From Prevotella sp. (GTDB lineage: Bacteria > Bacteroidota > Bacteroidia > Bacteroidales > Bacteroidaceae): 64,000 nucleotides of DNA. Shown in pieces: positions 25,887-32,709 of the stretch (position 1 is its first letter; each line of letters opens with the position of its first letter). The notes beneath the pieces were generated by a model. That model had not been told where the DNA came from. It ran no database searches and saw only the letters and a list, made by a program, of their open reading frames with translations. The stretch is from assembly GCA_017478085.1 (NCBI GenBank), contig JAFVEE010000124.1, positions 1-64,000 on the forward strand, read 5' to 3'. The position numbers and the translations under genes are program-made.

Positions 25887-26690
25887 ATGAAACATTTTGT
25901 ACTTGCATTGATGGCAGCTGCCACACTGAGCACTCAGGCCGTGGCACAGAACAGAGTGAAGAACGTGTATGCATCGTCGGCTAAGCTGAACGTAGAGATG
26001 CTGCAGCAGGCCAAGGAGGCCGTGCAGCTGAACCGCTACCTCTTTGCTGGCTACAACACCATTTGCCTGCCCCTCTCGGTGAGCGCCGAGCAGCTGCAGG
26101 CACAGGGAGTGACGATTGAGCGCATGGTAGCCGTGCGCCAGGAGGGCAAGGTGCTGAACCTGTACTTCGTAGACTGCACCAGCGAGGGCCTGCAGGCCGG
26201 TCAGCCCTACCTGATCAACTCGCAGAAGTCGCAGTATCTGCGTGTGAAGAACACCGACGCCATGACCGTTGGAGCCAGCCCCGAGGCTGTGGTGATGAGC
26301 GACAACCAGGGCAACGTGGTGACCTTCGGCAGCAGCTGGGAGAGTATGCAGCAGAACGGACGCTATGGCATTCCCGCCAAGCAGGACGTGATGCCGCTGC
26401 AGAGCATCCTGGTGCGCACCGATGCCGACAAGACCTTCCTGCCCACCCGCTGCGGCTTCAACTGGGACATACAGTCGGGTTCGGCCGAGACCCTGGAGAT
26501 TAAGCACCTGAGCAGCATGGCCGAGCTGGAGACTGCTGGCATCAACGTGGCTCAGAAGATTGCCGGAACGGTCGACGTGTACGACCTGAAGGGCAACATG
26601 ATCCGCAAGCAGGTGTCGGGTGCCGATGCCCTGCAGAGCCTGCCCCGTGGCATCTACATCGTGAACGGCGAGAAGATCACGGTGAAGTAA
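25887..26690 (+). CDS. Secreted protein of unknown function with type IX-like tail
   Basis: A 267-residue exported protein with a clear signal peptide (ending near AVAQN). The central part has no motif I recognise. The C-terminal 45 residues (IAGTVDVYDLKGNMIRKQ...LPRGIYIVNGEKITVK) form a short type IX secretion-like tail, similar in style to the ends of the PNGase-like and pectate lyase proteins here. TAATATTG at 25848-25855 may be its promoter. A strong terminator follows. Confidence 0.7.
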   Translation: MKHFVLALMAAATLSTQAVAQNRVKNVYASSAKLNVEMLQQAKEAVQLNRYLFAGYNTICLPLSVSAEQLQAQGVTIERMVAVRQEGKVLNLYFVDCTSEGLQAGQPYLINSQKSQYLRVKNTDAMTVGASPEAVVMSDNQGNVVTFGSSWESMQQNGRYGIPAKQDVMPLQSILVRTDADKTFLPTRCGFNWDIQSGSAETLEIKHLSSMAELETAGINVAQKIAGTVDVYDLKGNMIRKQVSGADALQSLPRGIYIVNGEKITVK

Positions 26691-26710
26691 TCCCCACCCC
26701 CCGGAAAAGC

Positions 26711-26750
26711 AAATGGCTGCCGCATGAATCTTTGCGGCAGCCATTTTTTT
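26711..26750 (+). terminator. Rho-independent terminator
   Basis: AATGGCTGCCGC (26712-26723) pairs perfectly with GCGGCAGCCATT (26734-26745) across a 10-base loop, followed by a T run. It lies between two convergent genes and may serve both. Confidence 0.9.
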
Positions 26751-26763
26751 GCTTCTTGCCTTG

Positions 26764-27438
26764 CTACTCCTGCGCCAGGCAGAACGTCTTCACCACCTCG
26801 CCATCGTAGGTATTGATGCTGATGCTAAGGCTATCGGCGGGAATCTTGTCGAGGGCTATGCTGAAGAAGTTGCGCTGCGAATAGTATTCGGGCACGCCGC
26901 CCTGGTCGTGATACAGCTGCAGGAGCAGCGTCTGCCTGCCATCGGCATGGCTCACCACCTCTCTGGCCACGATGCCCAGGCGGTGAACAGCATCCTCATC
27001 GTCGGTGGCTCCGCTTTTCAGGTAGAGCCCCACGTTCAGATAGCGACGGTTCTTGCCCATCCACACACTTTCCAGGCGCACGGGGTCGGTCTTCATGCCA
27101 TCATCGATGCTGTCGAGCGGAATCAGCGAGGCCACCTCGATCTTGCCACACGACACGGCCTCGACCTGCCCGGCATCGGCAGGACGGTAGTAGAGCATGG
27201 CCCGATAGAGCGTGTCGCCCTTCTGCACCCAGTTCTGGTTGAAAGGGTTCGAGACGTTCAGCAGCTCGCCATCGTCGGTGGTCACGCTGACTATCTTCTT
27301 GTCGGCATTCACGTGTGCCTCGACGAAATCGGCCCGCACCAGCGAGTTCTCGCCCTCGCCTTTCTCGTAGGCATCCTGCTCGCAGCCAGCGAGGAGCGCC
27401 GCGGCGAGCACCGTCAGGGTCAGGAATAGCTTTCTCAT
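26764..27438 (-). CDS. NigD-like lipoprotein
   Basis: A 224-residue lipoprotein (lipobox LLAGCEQD). The two-part layout resembles NigD-like proteins of Prevotella and Bacteroides: an N-terminal OB-like part (SLVRADFVEAHVNADKKIVSV, here in pieces LVRADFVEAH and KIVSVTTDDGE) and a C-terminal beta-sandwich (RRYLNVGLYLKSG, TLLLQLYHDQGGVPEYYS). The function is unknown; the family name comes from a bacteriocin operon. Its ATG overlaps the stop of the upstream acyltransferase gene (ATGA), so the two are coupled. Confidence 0.65.
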   Translation of the reverse strand: MRKLFLTLTVLAAALLAGCEQDAYEKGEGENSLVRADFVEAHVNADKKIVSVTTDDGELLNVSNPFNQNWVQKGDTLYRAMLYYRPADAGQVEAVSCGKIEVASLIPLDSIDDGMKTDPVRLESVWMGKNRRYLNVGLYLKSGATDDEDAVHRLGIVAREVVSHADGRQTLLLQLYHDQGGVPEYYSQRNFFSIALDKIPADSLSISINTYDGEVVKTFCLAQE

Positions 27439-28646
27439 TTGGTGGCTTCTTGGTAGTTAAGCACGGGGTTGGCATACATCGTCAGCATTCGCTCTCGCAG
27501 GAAGTCCTCGTCTTTCTGCGCAATCTGAATCTTGGCCAGCTGCCCGGCCAGATAGTCGCTGAAGCGACGCTCGTCGGCCTCGGTGTAGTGGCTGGCATGG
27601 TCGCGACGGCCACTGAGCAGGTCGAGGGCAATATAGTTGCCGGGGAAGAGCTGGTAGCCACGGTGTATCTCGTGGTCCATACGCTGGCTCAGGGCCGAGA
27701 AGACCTCGGTGCGGGGCAGGTCGGCCAGCTCGTCGATCCAGGTGTTGATGGGGGCAGCGGCATGATAGACCACATGGCCCTTATAGCCGAAGATGCCCGT
27801 CTTCATATTGTCCAGATCATCCTGACGGCTCTTCTTGAAGGCGGGATTGTCGCGTTTCAGCTGGAACTCCTGCGCCTTCAGGTAGTCGCAGGGGTCGTAC
27901 TCATAGCTGATGGTCAGCGGCACAATGTTCAGGTCGCGCAGCTTCTCAACGGGACTGGCACCCTCGCCGCCCATGGCCAGCATCTTCAGCACCGAGTCTT
28001 GCGTGCGGTCGTCGCTGTCCTTCGCCCTACCCTCTCGCTGGGCTATCCAGATGTTCTCCTTCTTCGTATTGACGGCGTAGTGTATGTAGCGACTCATCAG
28101 CTGACTGCTGCGCAGCATCTCTTTGGGCGTGAGGCCACGGCGCACGGTGAAGGCCTTGTTCATCCTGACCAGGCGCTTGATCCAGGGGTAGATGAGCAGG
28201 TTGTCGCCGATGCCAATCTCGACCGTGGTGGGATAGCCAGCCTCGACGAGTAAGACATCGAGGAAGGCTGAGTCGAGCACAATGTCGCGATGGTTGCTCA
28301 CGAAGGTGAAGCGCTGAGCCTTGTCGGCAGGCAGCTCGCCGTCGCTGAAAGTGCAGCCATCGGTGTGCTTGCGCATGATGTACTTCACCACAGGCTTCAT
28401 GAACCGCTTCTGGAAGTCGAGCGGTGTCTTCACCCCCGTGAAGGCCAGGCGCAGCATACCGTTGCGCAGGCCCTTGGGCAGCCAGGGGACGAAGCCCTTC
28501 ATAATGACATTGAACTGGCGGTCGGCCAACATATCGTTGAAGGCCTGCTGCATCTCGCCCGCCTCATACGGTCTGATGTCGTCGAAGGGCCCACCCAAGC
28601 CCTCCCCAAGGGAGGGGTGTTCAGCTACATTTTCTATCGTACTCAT
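27435..28646 (-). CDS. PlsC-like glycerol acyltransferase
   Basis: A 403-residue protein with an acyltransferase domain: the catalytic NHRDIVLDSAFLD (an NHX4D box; the family form is HX4D), then IGDNLLIYPWIKRLV and ENIWIAQREGRAKDSDD. It may transfer acyl groups to a lysophospholipid or similar acceptor. The N-terminal residues HPSLGEGLGG are encoded by one arm of a 33-bp inverted repeat whose other arm lies upstream of the start, so the ATG at 28646 sits in the loop. The last codons overlap the NigD-like gene. Confidence 0.75.
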   Translation of the reverse strand: MSTIENVAEHPSLGEGLGGPFDDIRPYEAGEMQQAFNDMLADRQFNVIMKGFVPWLPKGLRNGMLRLAFTGVKTPLDFQKRFMKPVVKYIMRKHTDGCTFSDGELPADKAQRFTFVSNHRDIVLDSAFLDVLLVEAGYPTTVEIGIGDNLLIYPWIKRLVRMNKAFTVRRGLTPKEMLRSSQLMSRYIHYAVNTKKENIWIAQREGRAKDSDDRTQDSVLKMLAMGGEGASPVEKLRDLNIVPLTISYEYDPCDYLKAQEFQLKRDNPAFKKSRQDDLDNMKTGIFGYKGHVVYHAAAPINTWIDELADLPRTEVFSALSQRMDHEIHRGYQLFPGNYIALDLLSGRRDHASHYTEADERRFSDYLAGQLAKIQIAQKDEDFLRERMLTMYANPVLNYQEATK

Positions 28647-28709
28647 AATTATTCTTGTTTTTATTCTCCACCTAAACATCCCTCCCTTGGGGAGGGCTTG
28701 GGTGGGCCC
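28587..28709. repeat. 33-bp inverted repeat around the acyltransferase start
   Basis: Left arm 28587-28619 and right arm 28677-28709 match as reverse complements at 32 of 33 positions (GGGCCCACCCAAGCCC then TCCCCAAGGGAGGG). Each arm also contains its own small CCCTCCC/GGGAGGG palindrome. The left arm is coding; the right arm lies between the ddl stop and the acyltransferase start. In the mRNA the start codon falls in the 57-base loop. Confidence 0.9.
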
Positions 28710-28714
28710 CTTGC

Positions 28715-29704
28715 TTAGAACTGGTTTTCCACAATATCACTCAGTACATCACCTATGTTCAGCCCGGCGGCCCGCACCTGCTGGGGAATGAAGCTGGTGG
28801 CGGTCATGCCCGGCGTGGTGTTGATTTCGAGCATCGAGATGTCGCCCTGTGGCGAGATGATGTAGTCAATGCGGATGATGCCGTTGCAGTGCAGAATGTC
28901 GTAGATGGCCGACGTGAGCTTCTGGGCGCGCTCGGCCTGCTCGGCAGGAATACGGGCGGGGGTGATCTCCTCCACCTGGCCGTTGTACTTGGCGTCGTAG
29001 TCAAAGAACTCGTTCTTCGTCACCACCTCGGTCACGGGGAACACCACCTCCTTGTCCTTCGTCTTGTAGCAGCCCACGGTGATCTCGGTGCCCTCGAGGA
29101 ACGACTCGACCATGACCTCGTCGCTCTCCATCATGGCCACGCGCAGGGCGGCGGCCAGCTGGTCGGGCTTCTTCACCTTCGACACGCCAAACGACGAGCC
29201 ATCGTTGGCGGGCTTCACGAAGCAGGGCATGCCCACCTTGTCGATGATTTCCTTCTTGCTGATGAGTTGCTCCTGTCCACGACGCACGAGCACGCTCTCG
29301 GCCACGCGAACGCCGTAGCCACGCAGGTACTGGTTGAGCACAAACTTATCGAACGTCATGGCCTCGACCAGCACGCCGCTGGTGCTATAGGGCATCCCGA
29401 TGAGGTCGAAGTAGCCCTGCAGGATGCCGTTCTCGCCCGGCGTGCCGTGGATGGTGATGTAGGCATAGTCGAAGAGACGCGTCTTGCCGTTCTCCTGGAA
29501 CGAGAAGTCGTTCAGGTTGATGCGCGACGTGGTGCCGTCAGGCAGCTGCACCTGCCAGTCGGTGCCCTTCATGTCAACAATATATACGTTGTAGCGTTCT
29601 TTGTCGAAGAACGAATAAAGACCTTGTGCCGAGCGCAACGATACGTCGTGCTCTGATGAGTCGCCACCGCATACGATGGCAATGGTGCGTTTTTGGGGTG
29701 TCAT
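28715..29704 (-). CDS. ddl: D-alanine--D-alanine ligase
   Basis: Ddl makes the D-Ala-D-Ala dipeptide for peptidoglycan. The 329-residue protein has the ATP-grasp layout: VCGGDSSEHDVSLRSA at the N-terminus, HGTPGENGILQGYFDL, the ATP-binding segment PCFVKPANDGSSFGVSKV, and the C-terminal LEINTTPGMTATSFIPQ. The start chosen (29704) gives MTPQKRTIAIVCGG. Upstream lies a 10-bp CCTAGG repeat array and the convergently ordered rluD on the same strand. Confidence 0.95.
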   Translation of the reverse strand: MTPQKRTIAIVCGGDSSEHDVSLRSAQGLYSFFDKERYNVYIVDMKGTDWQVQLPDGTTSRINLNDFSFQENGKTRLFDYAYITIHGTPGENGILQGYFDLIGMPYSTSGVLVEAMTFDKFVLNQYLRGYGVRVAESVLVRRGQEQLISKKEIIDKVGMPCFVKPANDGSSFGVSKVKKPDQLAAALRVAMMESDEVMVESFLEGTEITVGCYKTKDKEVVFPVTEVVTKNEFFDYDAKYNGQVEEITPARIPAEQAERAQKLTSAIYDILHCNGIIRIDYIISPQGDISMLEINTTPGMTATSFIPQQVRAAGLNIGDVLSDIVENQF

Positions 29705-29740
29705 TGTTTTTTTATTTTTTCTTTTATTGGTTCTTTTAGG

Positions 29741-29810
29741 GTTTCCTAGGAGCACCTAGGGTTTCCTAGGATAGCCTAGGATTGCCTAGGACTGCCTAGG
29801 ACTGCCTAGC
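29741..29810. repeat. Seven-unit 10-bp CCTAGG array
   Basis: NNNNCCTAGG is repeated with an exact 10-bp period at 29741, 29751, 29761, 29771, 29781, 29791 and 29801 (the last ends CCTAGC). The final unit contains the TAG stop codon of rluD on the minus strand. CTAG is usually a rare tetranucleotide in bacteria, so seven in 70 bp is notable. Confidence 0.95.
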
Positions 29811-30873
29811 CCCCCCCCAGCCTCTTGCGCCATTTATCAATAAGCGCCTCCATGTCCTGGGGCAGGGGGCTGGTGAAGTCCATCTGCTGGCCGGTGGTGG
29901 GGTGGCGGAAGCCTAAGGTCTGGGCGTGGAGCACCTGGCGCGGACAGAGCTTGAAGCAGTTCTGAATGTAGGCCTTGTACGAGGCCGTGCGCTCGCCGCG
30001 CAGAATCTCCGTGCCACCATAGCGCTCGTCGGCGAAGAGGGGGTGGCCTATGTGCTTCATGTGGGCGCGTATCTGGTGAGTGCGGCCCGTCTCCAAGCGA
30101 CACTCCACCAGCGTGGTGTAGCCGTAGCGCTCCAGCACGCGGTAGTGGGTCACGGCGGGCTTGCCCGTGTCGCTGTCGGGCGGGAAGACGGCCATGCGCA
30201 GACGGTCGCGCGGGTCGCGGCCTATGTTGCCCTCAATGCGGCCCTCGTCCTCCACGAAGTTGCCCCACACCAGAGCCACGTAGCTGCGGTGTGTCTCGTG
30301 GTGGAAGAACTGCTTGCCCAGATGCGACTTGGCCTCGCGCGTCTTGGCCACGACGAGCAGCCCGCTGGTGTCCTTGTCGATGCGGTGCACCAGCCCCACC
30401 TGCGGGTCGTTGGGGTCGTAGGAGGGCAGATTGCGCAGGTGCCAGGCTATGGCGTGCACGAGCGTACCGTGGAAGTTGCCACAGCCGGGGTGAACCACCA
30501 TGCCGGCGGGCTTGTAGATGACCATCAGGTCGTCGTCCTCATAGCGCACGTCGAGCGGCAGCTCTTCGGGCACGATGGTCGAGTCGAAGTGGGGCCGGTC
30601 GAGCATCAGGGTGATCACCTCGCCCGCGCGTACCTTATAATTACTCTTAACGGGCTTGTCGTTTACACGGATGAAGCCAGCCTCGGCAGCCGCCTGAATG
30701 CGGTTGCGCGTCTGGTGCTGGGTGTGCTCCATAAGGTACTTGTCGATGCGCAGCGGCACCTGCCCGCGGTCCACCTCTATGCGGAAGTGCTCGTAGAGGG
30801 CACCCTCGGCAGGTTCAGCCGCTTCCTGATCGTCCAGAAGCTCCGGGTCGTCAAAATATTCCTCGTCAATCAT
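29806..30873 (-). CDS. rluD: RluD-type 23S rRNA pseudouridine synthase
   Basis: A 355-residue RluA/RluD-family enzyme. An acidic N-terminal extension precedes an S4 RNA-binding domain (IDKYLMEHTQHQTRNRIQAA), then the catalytic domain with VHRIDKDTSGLLVVAK and the ETGRTHQIRAHMKHIGHPL motif. It probably makes the conserved pseudouridines in helix 69 of 23S rRNA, by family. The start overlaps the PASTA gene by eight bases, so these two and ddl form one minus-strand transcription unit. The C-terminal Gly-Gly-Gly comes from a C9 run. Confidence 0.9.
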   Translation of the reverse strand: MIDEEYFDDPELLDDQEAAEPAEGALYEHFRIEVDRGQVPLRIDKYLMEHTQHQTRNRIQAAAEAGFIRVNDKPVKSNYKVRAGEVITLMLDRPHFDSTIVPEELPLDVRYEDDDLMVIYKPAGMVVHPGCGNFHGTLVHAIAWHLRNLPSYDPNDPQVGLVHRIDKDTSGLLVVAKTREAKSHLGKQFFHHETHRSYVALVWGNFVEDEGRIEGNIGRDPRDRLRMAVFPPDSDTGKPAVTHYRVLERYGYTTLVECRLETGRTHQIRAHMKHIGHPLFADERYGGTEILRGERTASYKAYIQNCFKLCPRQVLHAQTLGFRHPTTGQQMDFTSPLPQDMEALIDKWRKRLGGG

Positions 30874-31513
30874 CTATGCCTACCTCCTCAAAGTCGTCGC
30901 TGCCGTCGTCGGCATCTTCATTCATCCACTCCAGCATGTCCTCGTCCTCAGCCTCATCGGGCAGCGTGCCGCCTATCACCAGCGTCAGGGGCGACTCTAT
31001 CGACACCATCTCGCCGGCATGCAGCTCGCGACCGCCGCACTCCACGCGGTAGACCCAGTCGTAGTCGCCCTCGATGCGCTTGGGGGGCAACAGGCGGAAG
31101 CCTATGGCCGTGAGATGGGCCTGCGCCTGACGGTAGCTGCTGTTGTCGATTACATCGGGCAGGGCCACCATGGGCGAGCGGGTAGAGTTGATGGTCACAT
31201 AGACCGTGCGCCCCTCTTTCACGTGGGTACCGGCGGCAGGGTTCTGCATCAGGATGCAGTCGGCCGCCATGCGCTTGTTGTAGCCCGTATCGTTGGCCTC
31301 GATGAGCAGACCGTCCTGGTCCAGCAGCACAAGGGCATCCTTGTAGTCCATGCCATAAAGGTTGGGCAGTGTGATTTCCTGTCCGTGGCGCGTGTAGGCA
31401 TTGAGGCCCCACTTCACGCCCACACACAGCAGCACAACGACCAGCACCATGGCCAGCAGGTTGAGCAGCAGGTACCGGCCTACCAGTTTGCCCAAAAATT
31501 CTTTCACTTTCAT
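30866..31513 (-). CDS. PASTA-domain membrane protein
   Basis: A 215-residue protein with a short cytoplasmic N-terminus, one transmembrane helix (about 15-35, LLNLLAMVLVVVLLCVGV) and two to three PASTA repeats outside (for example LPNLYGMDYKDALVLLDQDG and LPDVIDNSSYRQAQAHLTAIG). PASTA domains bind peptidoglycan or muropeptides. The C-terminus is strongly acidic. There is no kinase domain. It precedes rluD and ddl in the same unit, so a cell-wall link with ddl is plausible. Confidence 0.85.
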   Translation of the reverse strand: MKVKEFLGKLVGRYLLLNLLAMVLVVVLLCVGVKWGLNAYTRHGQEITLPNLYGMDYKDALVLLDQDGLLIEANDTGYNKRMAADCILMQNPAAGTHVKEGRTVYVTINSTRSPMVALPDVIDNSSYRQAQAHLTAIGFRLLPPKRIEGDYDWVYRVECGGRELHAGEMVSIESPLTLVIGGTLPDEAEDEDMLEWMNEDADDGSDDFEEVGIDD

Positions 31514-31535
31514 TGCGTCTTAGTAATTACCAGCC

Positions 31536-31568
31536 GCAAAGTTACAAAGAATCGGCGAGAAAAGCAAA
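31536..31568 (-). promoter_or_regulatory. Promoter of the PASTA-rluD-ddl unit
   Basis: On the minus strand TTTG (31568-31565) and TAACTTTGC (31544-31536) are separated by 20 bp, the canonical Bacteroidetes arrangement, 22 bases before the PASTA gene start. Confidence 0.75.
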
Positions 31569-31599
31569 CTATTTCGCGAAAAATAACTGCCCTATTTGC

Positions 31600-31702
31600 A
31601 ATGAGGCCTCCATTAGCCCGCAACGGAGCCTCAACTGCCTGGCAACGGGGCCTCCGTTATGCAGCAACGGAGGCTCCGTTGAACCGTAACGGAGCCCCCG
31701 TT
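31600..31702. repeat. Palindrome array 3 (5 x 15 bp, 22-bp period)
   Basis: Units at 31600, 31622, 31644, 31666 and 31688; spacers AGCCCGC, GCCTGGC, ATGCAGC and GAACCGT. Length 103 bp. It lies between two divergent promoters, about 30 bp upstream of the PASTA promoter and 168 bp upstream of the candidate RNA promoter. Confidence 0.95.
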
Positions 31703-31869
31703 GTAAACAGGGTGATTGTATGGCATTTCCATCGCTAAACTGCCACTTTCCAGCCAGCAAAATGCAGAGCAACACAAAAAAATGCACAAAAAGGACCCGA
31801 AAACGAGAAAAAACAGCTAATTTTGCAAAAATAACAGCTCATAAAGGACGTTAATTGCTAAAATTTGCT

Positions 31870-31877
31870 TATCTTTG
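31870..31877 (+). promoter_or_regulatory. -7 element before the candidate RNA / tubulin-like gene block
   Basis: TATCTTTG followed by CC matches TAnnTTTG. It is the only good element in the gap before 32146 on this strand. A -33 box at standard spacing is not obvious. Confidence 0.5.
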
Positions 31878-31881
31878 CCTC

Positions 31882-32110
31882 GCCGTAGAGTGTCTGCGGC
31901 AGACATATTAGGAAGCGTTTAGCACTGTTCCATCTGCTGAATCTGGACAATTCGAGCGAACGAAAGGAATAGACAGACGTTCTCCCTTTGGCGTAAGTAT
32001 ATGTATACACTACATATATAGTCAAAGGTGTGAGCTGTTATTCTATGTTCATCGTTCGGCAGTCCAGAGCCCAGCAGAGAATATGGAAGTGAGTTCACAC
32101 TTTCTTTTTA
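31882..32110 (+). ncRNA. Candidate rod-shaped non-coding RNA (6S-like)
   Basis: The segment folds on paper into one long rod: TTCCA/TGGAA, TCTGCTG (31933) with CAGCAGA (32072), CTGGAC (31943) with GTCCAG (32062), CGAACGA (31957) with TCGTTCG (32052), CCTTTG with CAAAGG, and an apical TATATGTA/TACATATA. Internal loops separate the helices. A promoter-like element precedes it, and AAGTG/CACTT plus a T-rich tail (to 32109) follows. Size and shape recall 6S RNA, but I cannot confirm the family. It could instead be a long leader of the gene block that starts at 32146. Confidence 0.5.
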
Positions 32111-32145
32111 TGCCTTGATGTAAACAAGAAAGTACATTTAGCGAG

Positions 32146-32676
32146 ATGATAATAGGCAATCTGATTGGCTGCATATTCTGGGGTGCGCTCATAGCCATAG
32201 TGGTCACGGCGGCCACCTATGGTATCTGCCGCGCCCTGAGCCGCCAGAGCGTGCAGGGCCCCGTGGCTGCGGTCGCACTGATAGCGCTGCTGGTACTGAG
32301 CGGTGCACAGTGCACGATGATAACAGGAGCCGTTTATGCCCGCGACTATGTGGAGCAACTGGCAGAGGCCACCGATGCAGCTGCCAGCCTGAGCCAATAT
32401 CCCCAGCTGGCCAGCCTGGCCAAGAAACTGCACATTGAAGCCGTGGCCGACACCTCTATTTCTTACGTGCGCGAGGAACTGACCAGCGCCCTCGGCAGCT
32501 ACATCACCCGTCGCGCACTCTGGACCCTGGCCTTTGTCGTCGCCACGCTGGTAGCCTTAGCATGGGCAGGAAGGAAAAGTGGTGGCTATGCAAGAACCAC
32601 ACGGAGCACTTCACGACACCGCCACGACAGTCTGATGGACGACAGACCTGCCCACCACCGCCGCAGAAGACATTAA
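32146..32676 (+). CDS. Small membrane protein, first gene of the tubulin-like block
   Basis: A 176-residue protein with three predicted membrane segments (about 3-27, 39-57 and 124-143) and a segment between the second and third (AEATDAAASLSQYPQLASLA) that is probably periplasmic. The C-terminal 30 residues are basic, rich in Arg and His, and probably cytoplasmic. No family is recognised. It precedes the tubulin-like gene by 33 bases on the same strand, so the basic tail could contact that protein; this is inference. Confidence 0.6.
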   Translation: MIIGNLIGCIFWGALIAIVVTAATYGICRALSRQSVQGPVAAVALIALLVLSGAQCTMITGAVYARDYVEQLAEATDAAASLSQYPQLASLAKKLHIEAVADTSISYVREELTSALGSYITRRALWTLAFVVATLVALAWAGRKSGGYARTTRSTSRHRHDSLMDDRPAHHRRRRH

Positions 32677-32709
32677 AAAAAACATCATAACTAAAAACAT
32701 ATTACGACT

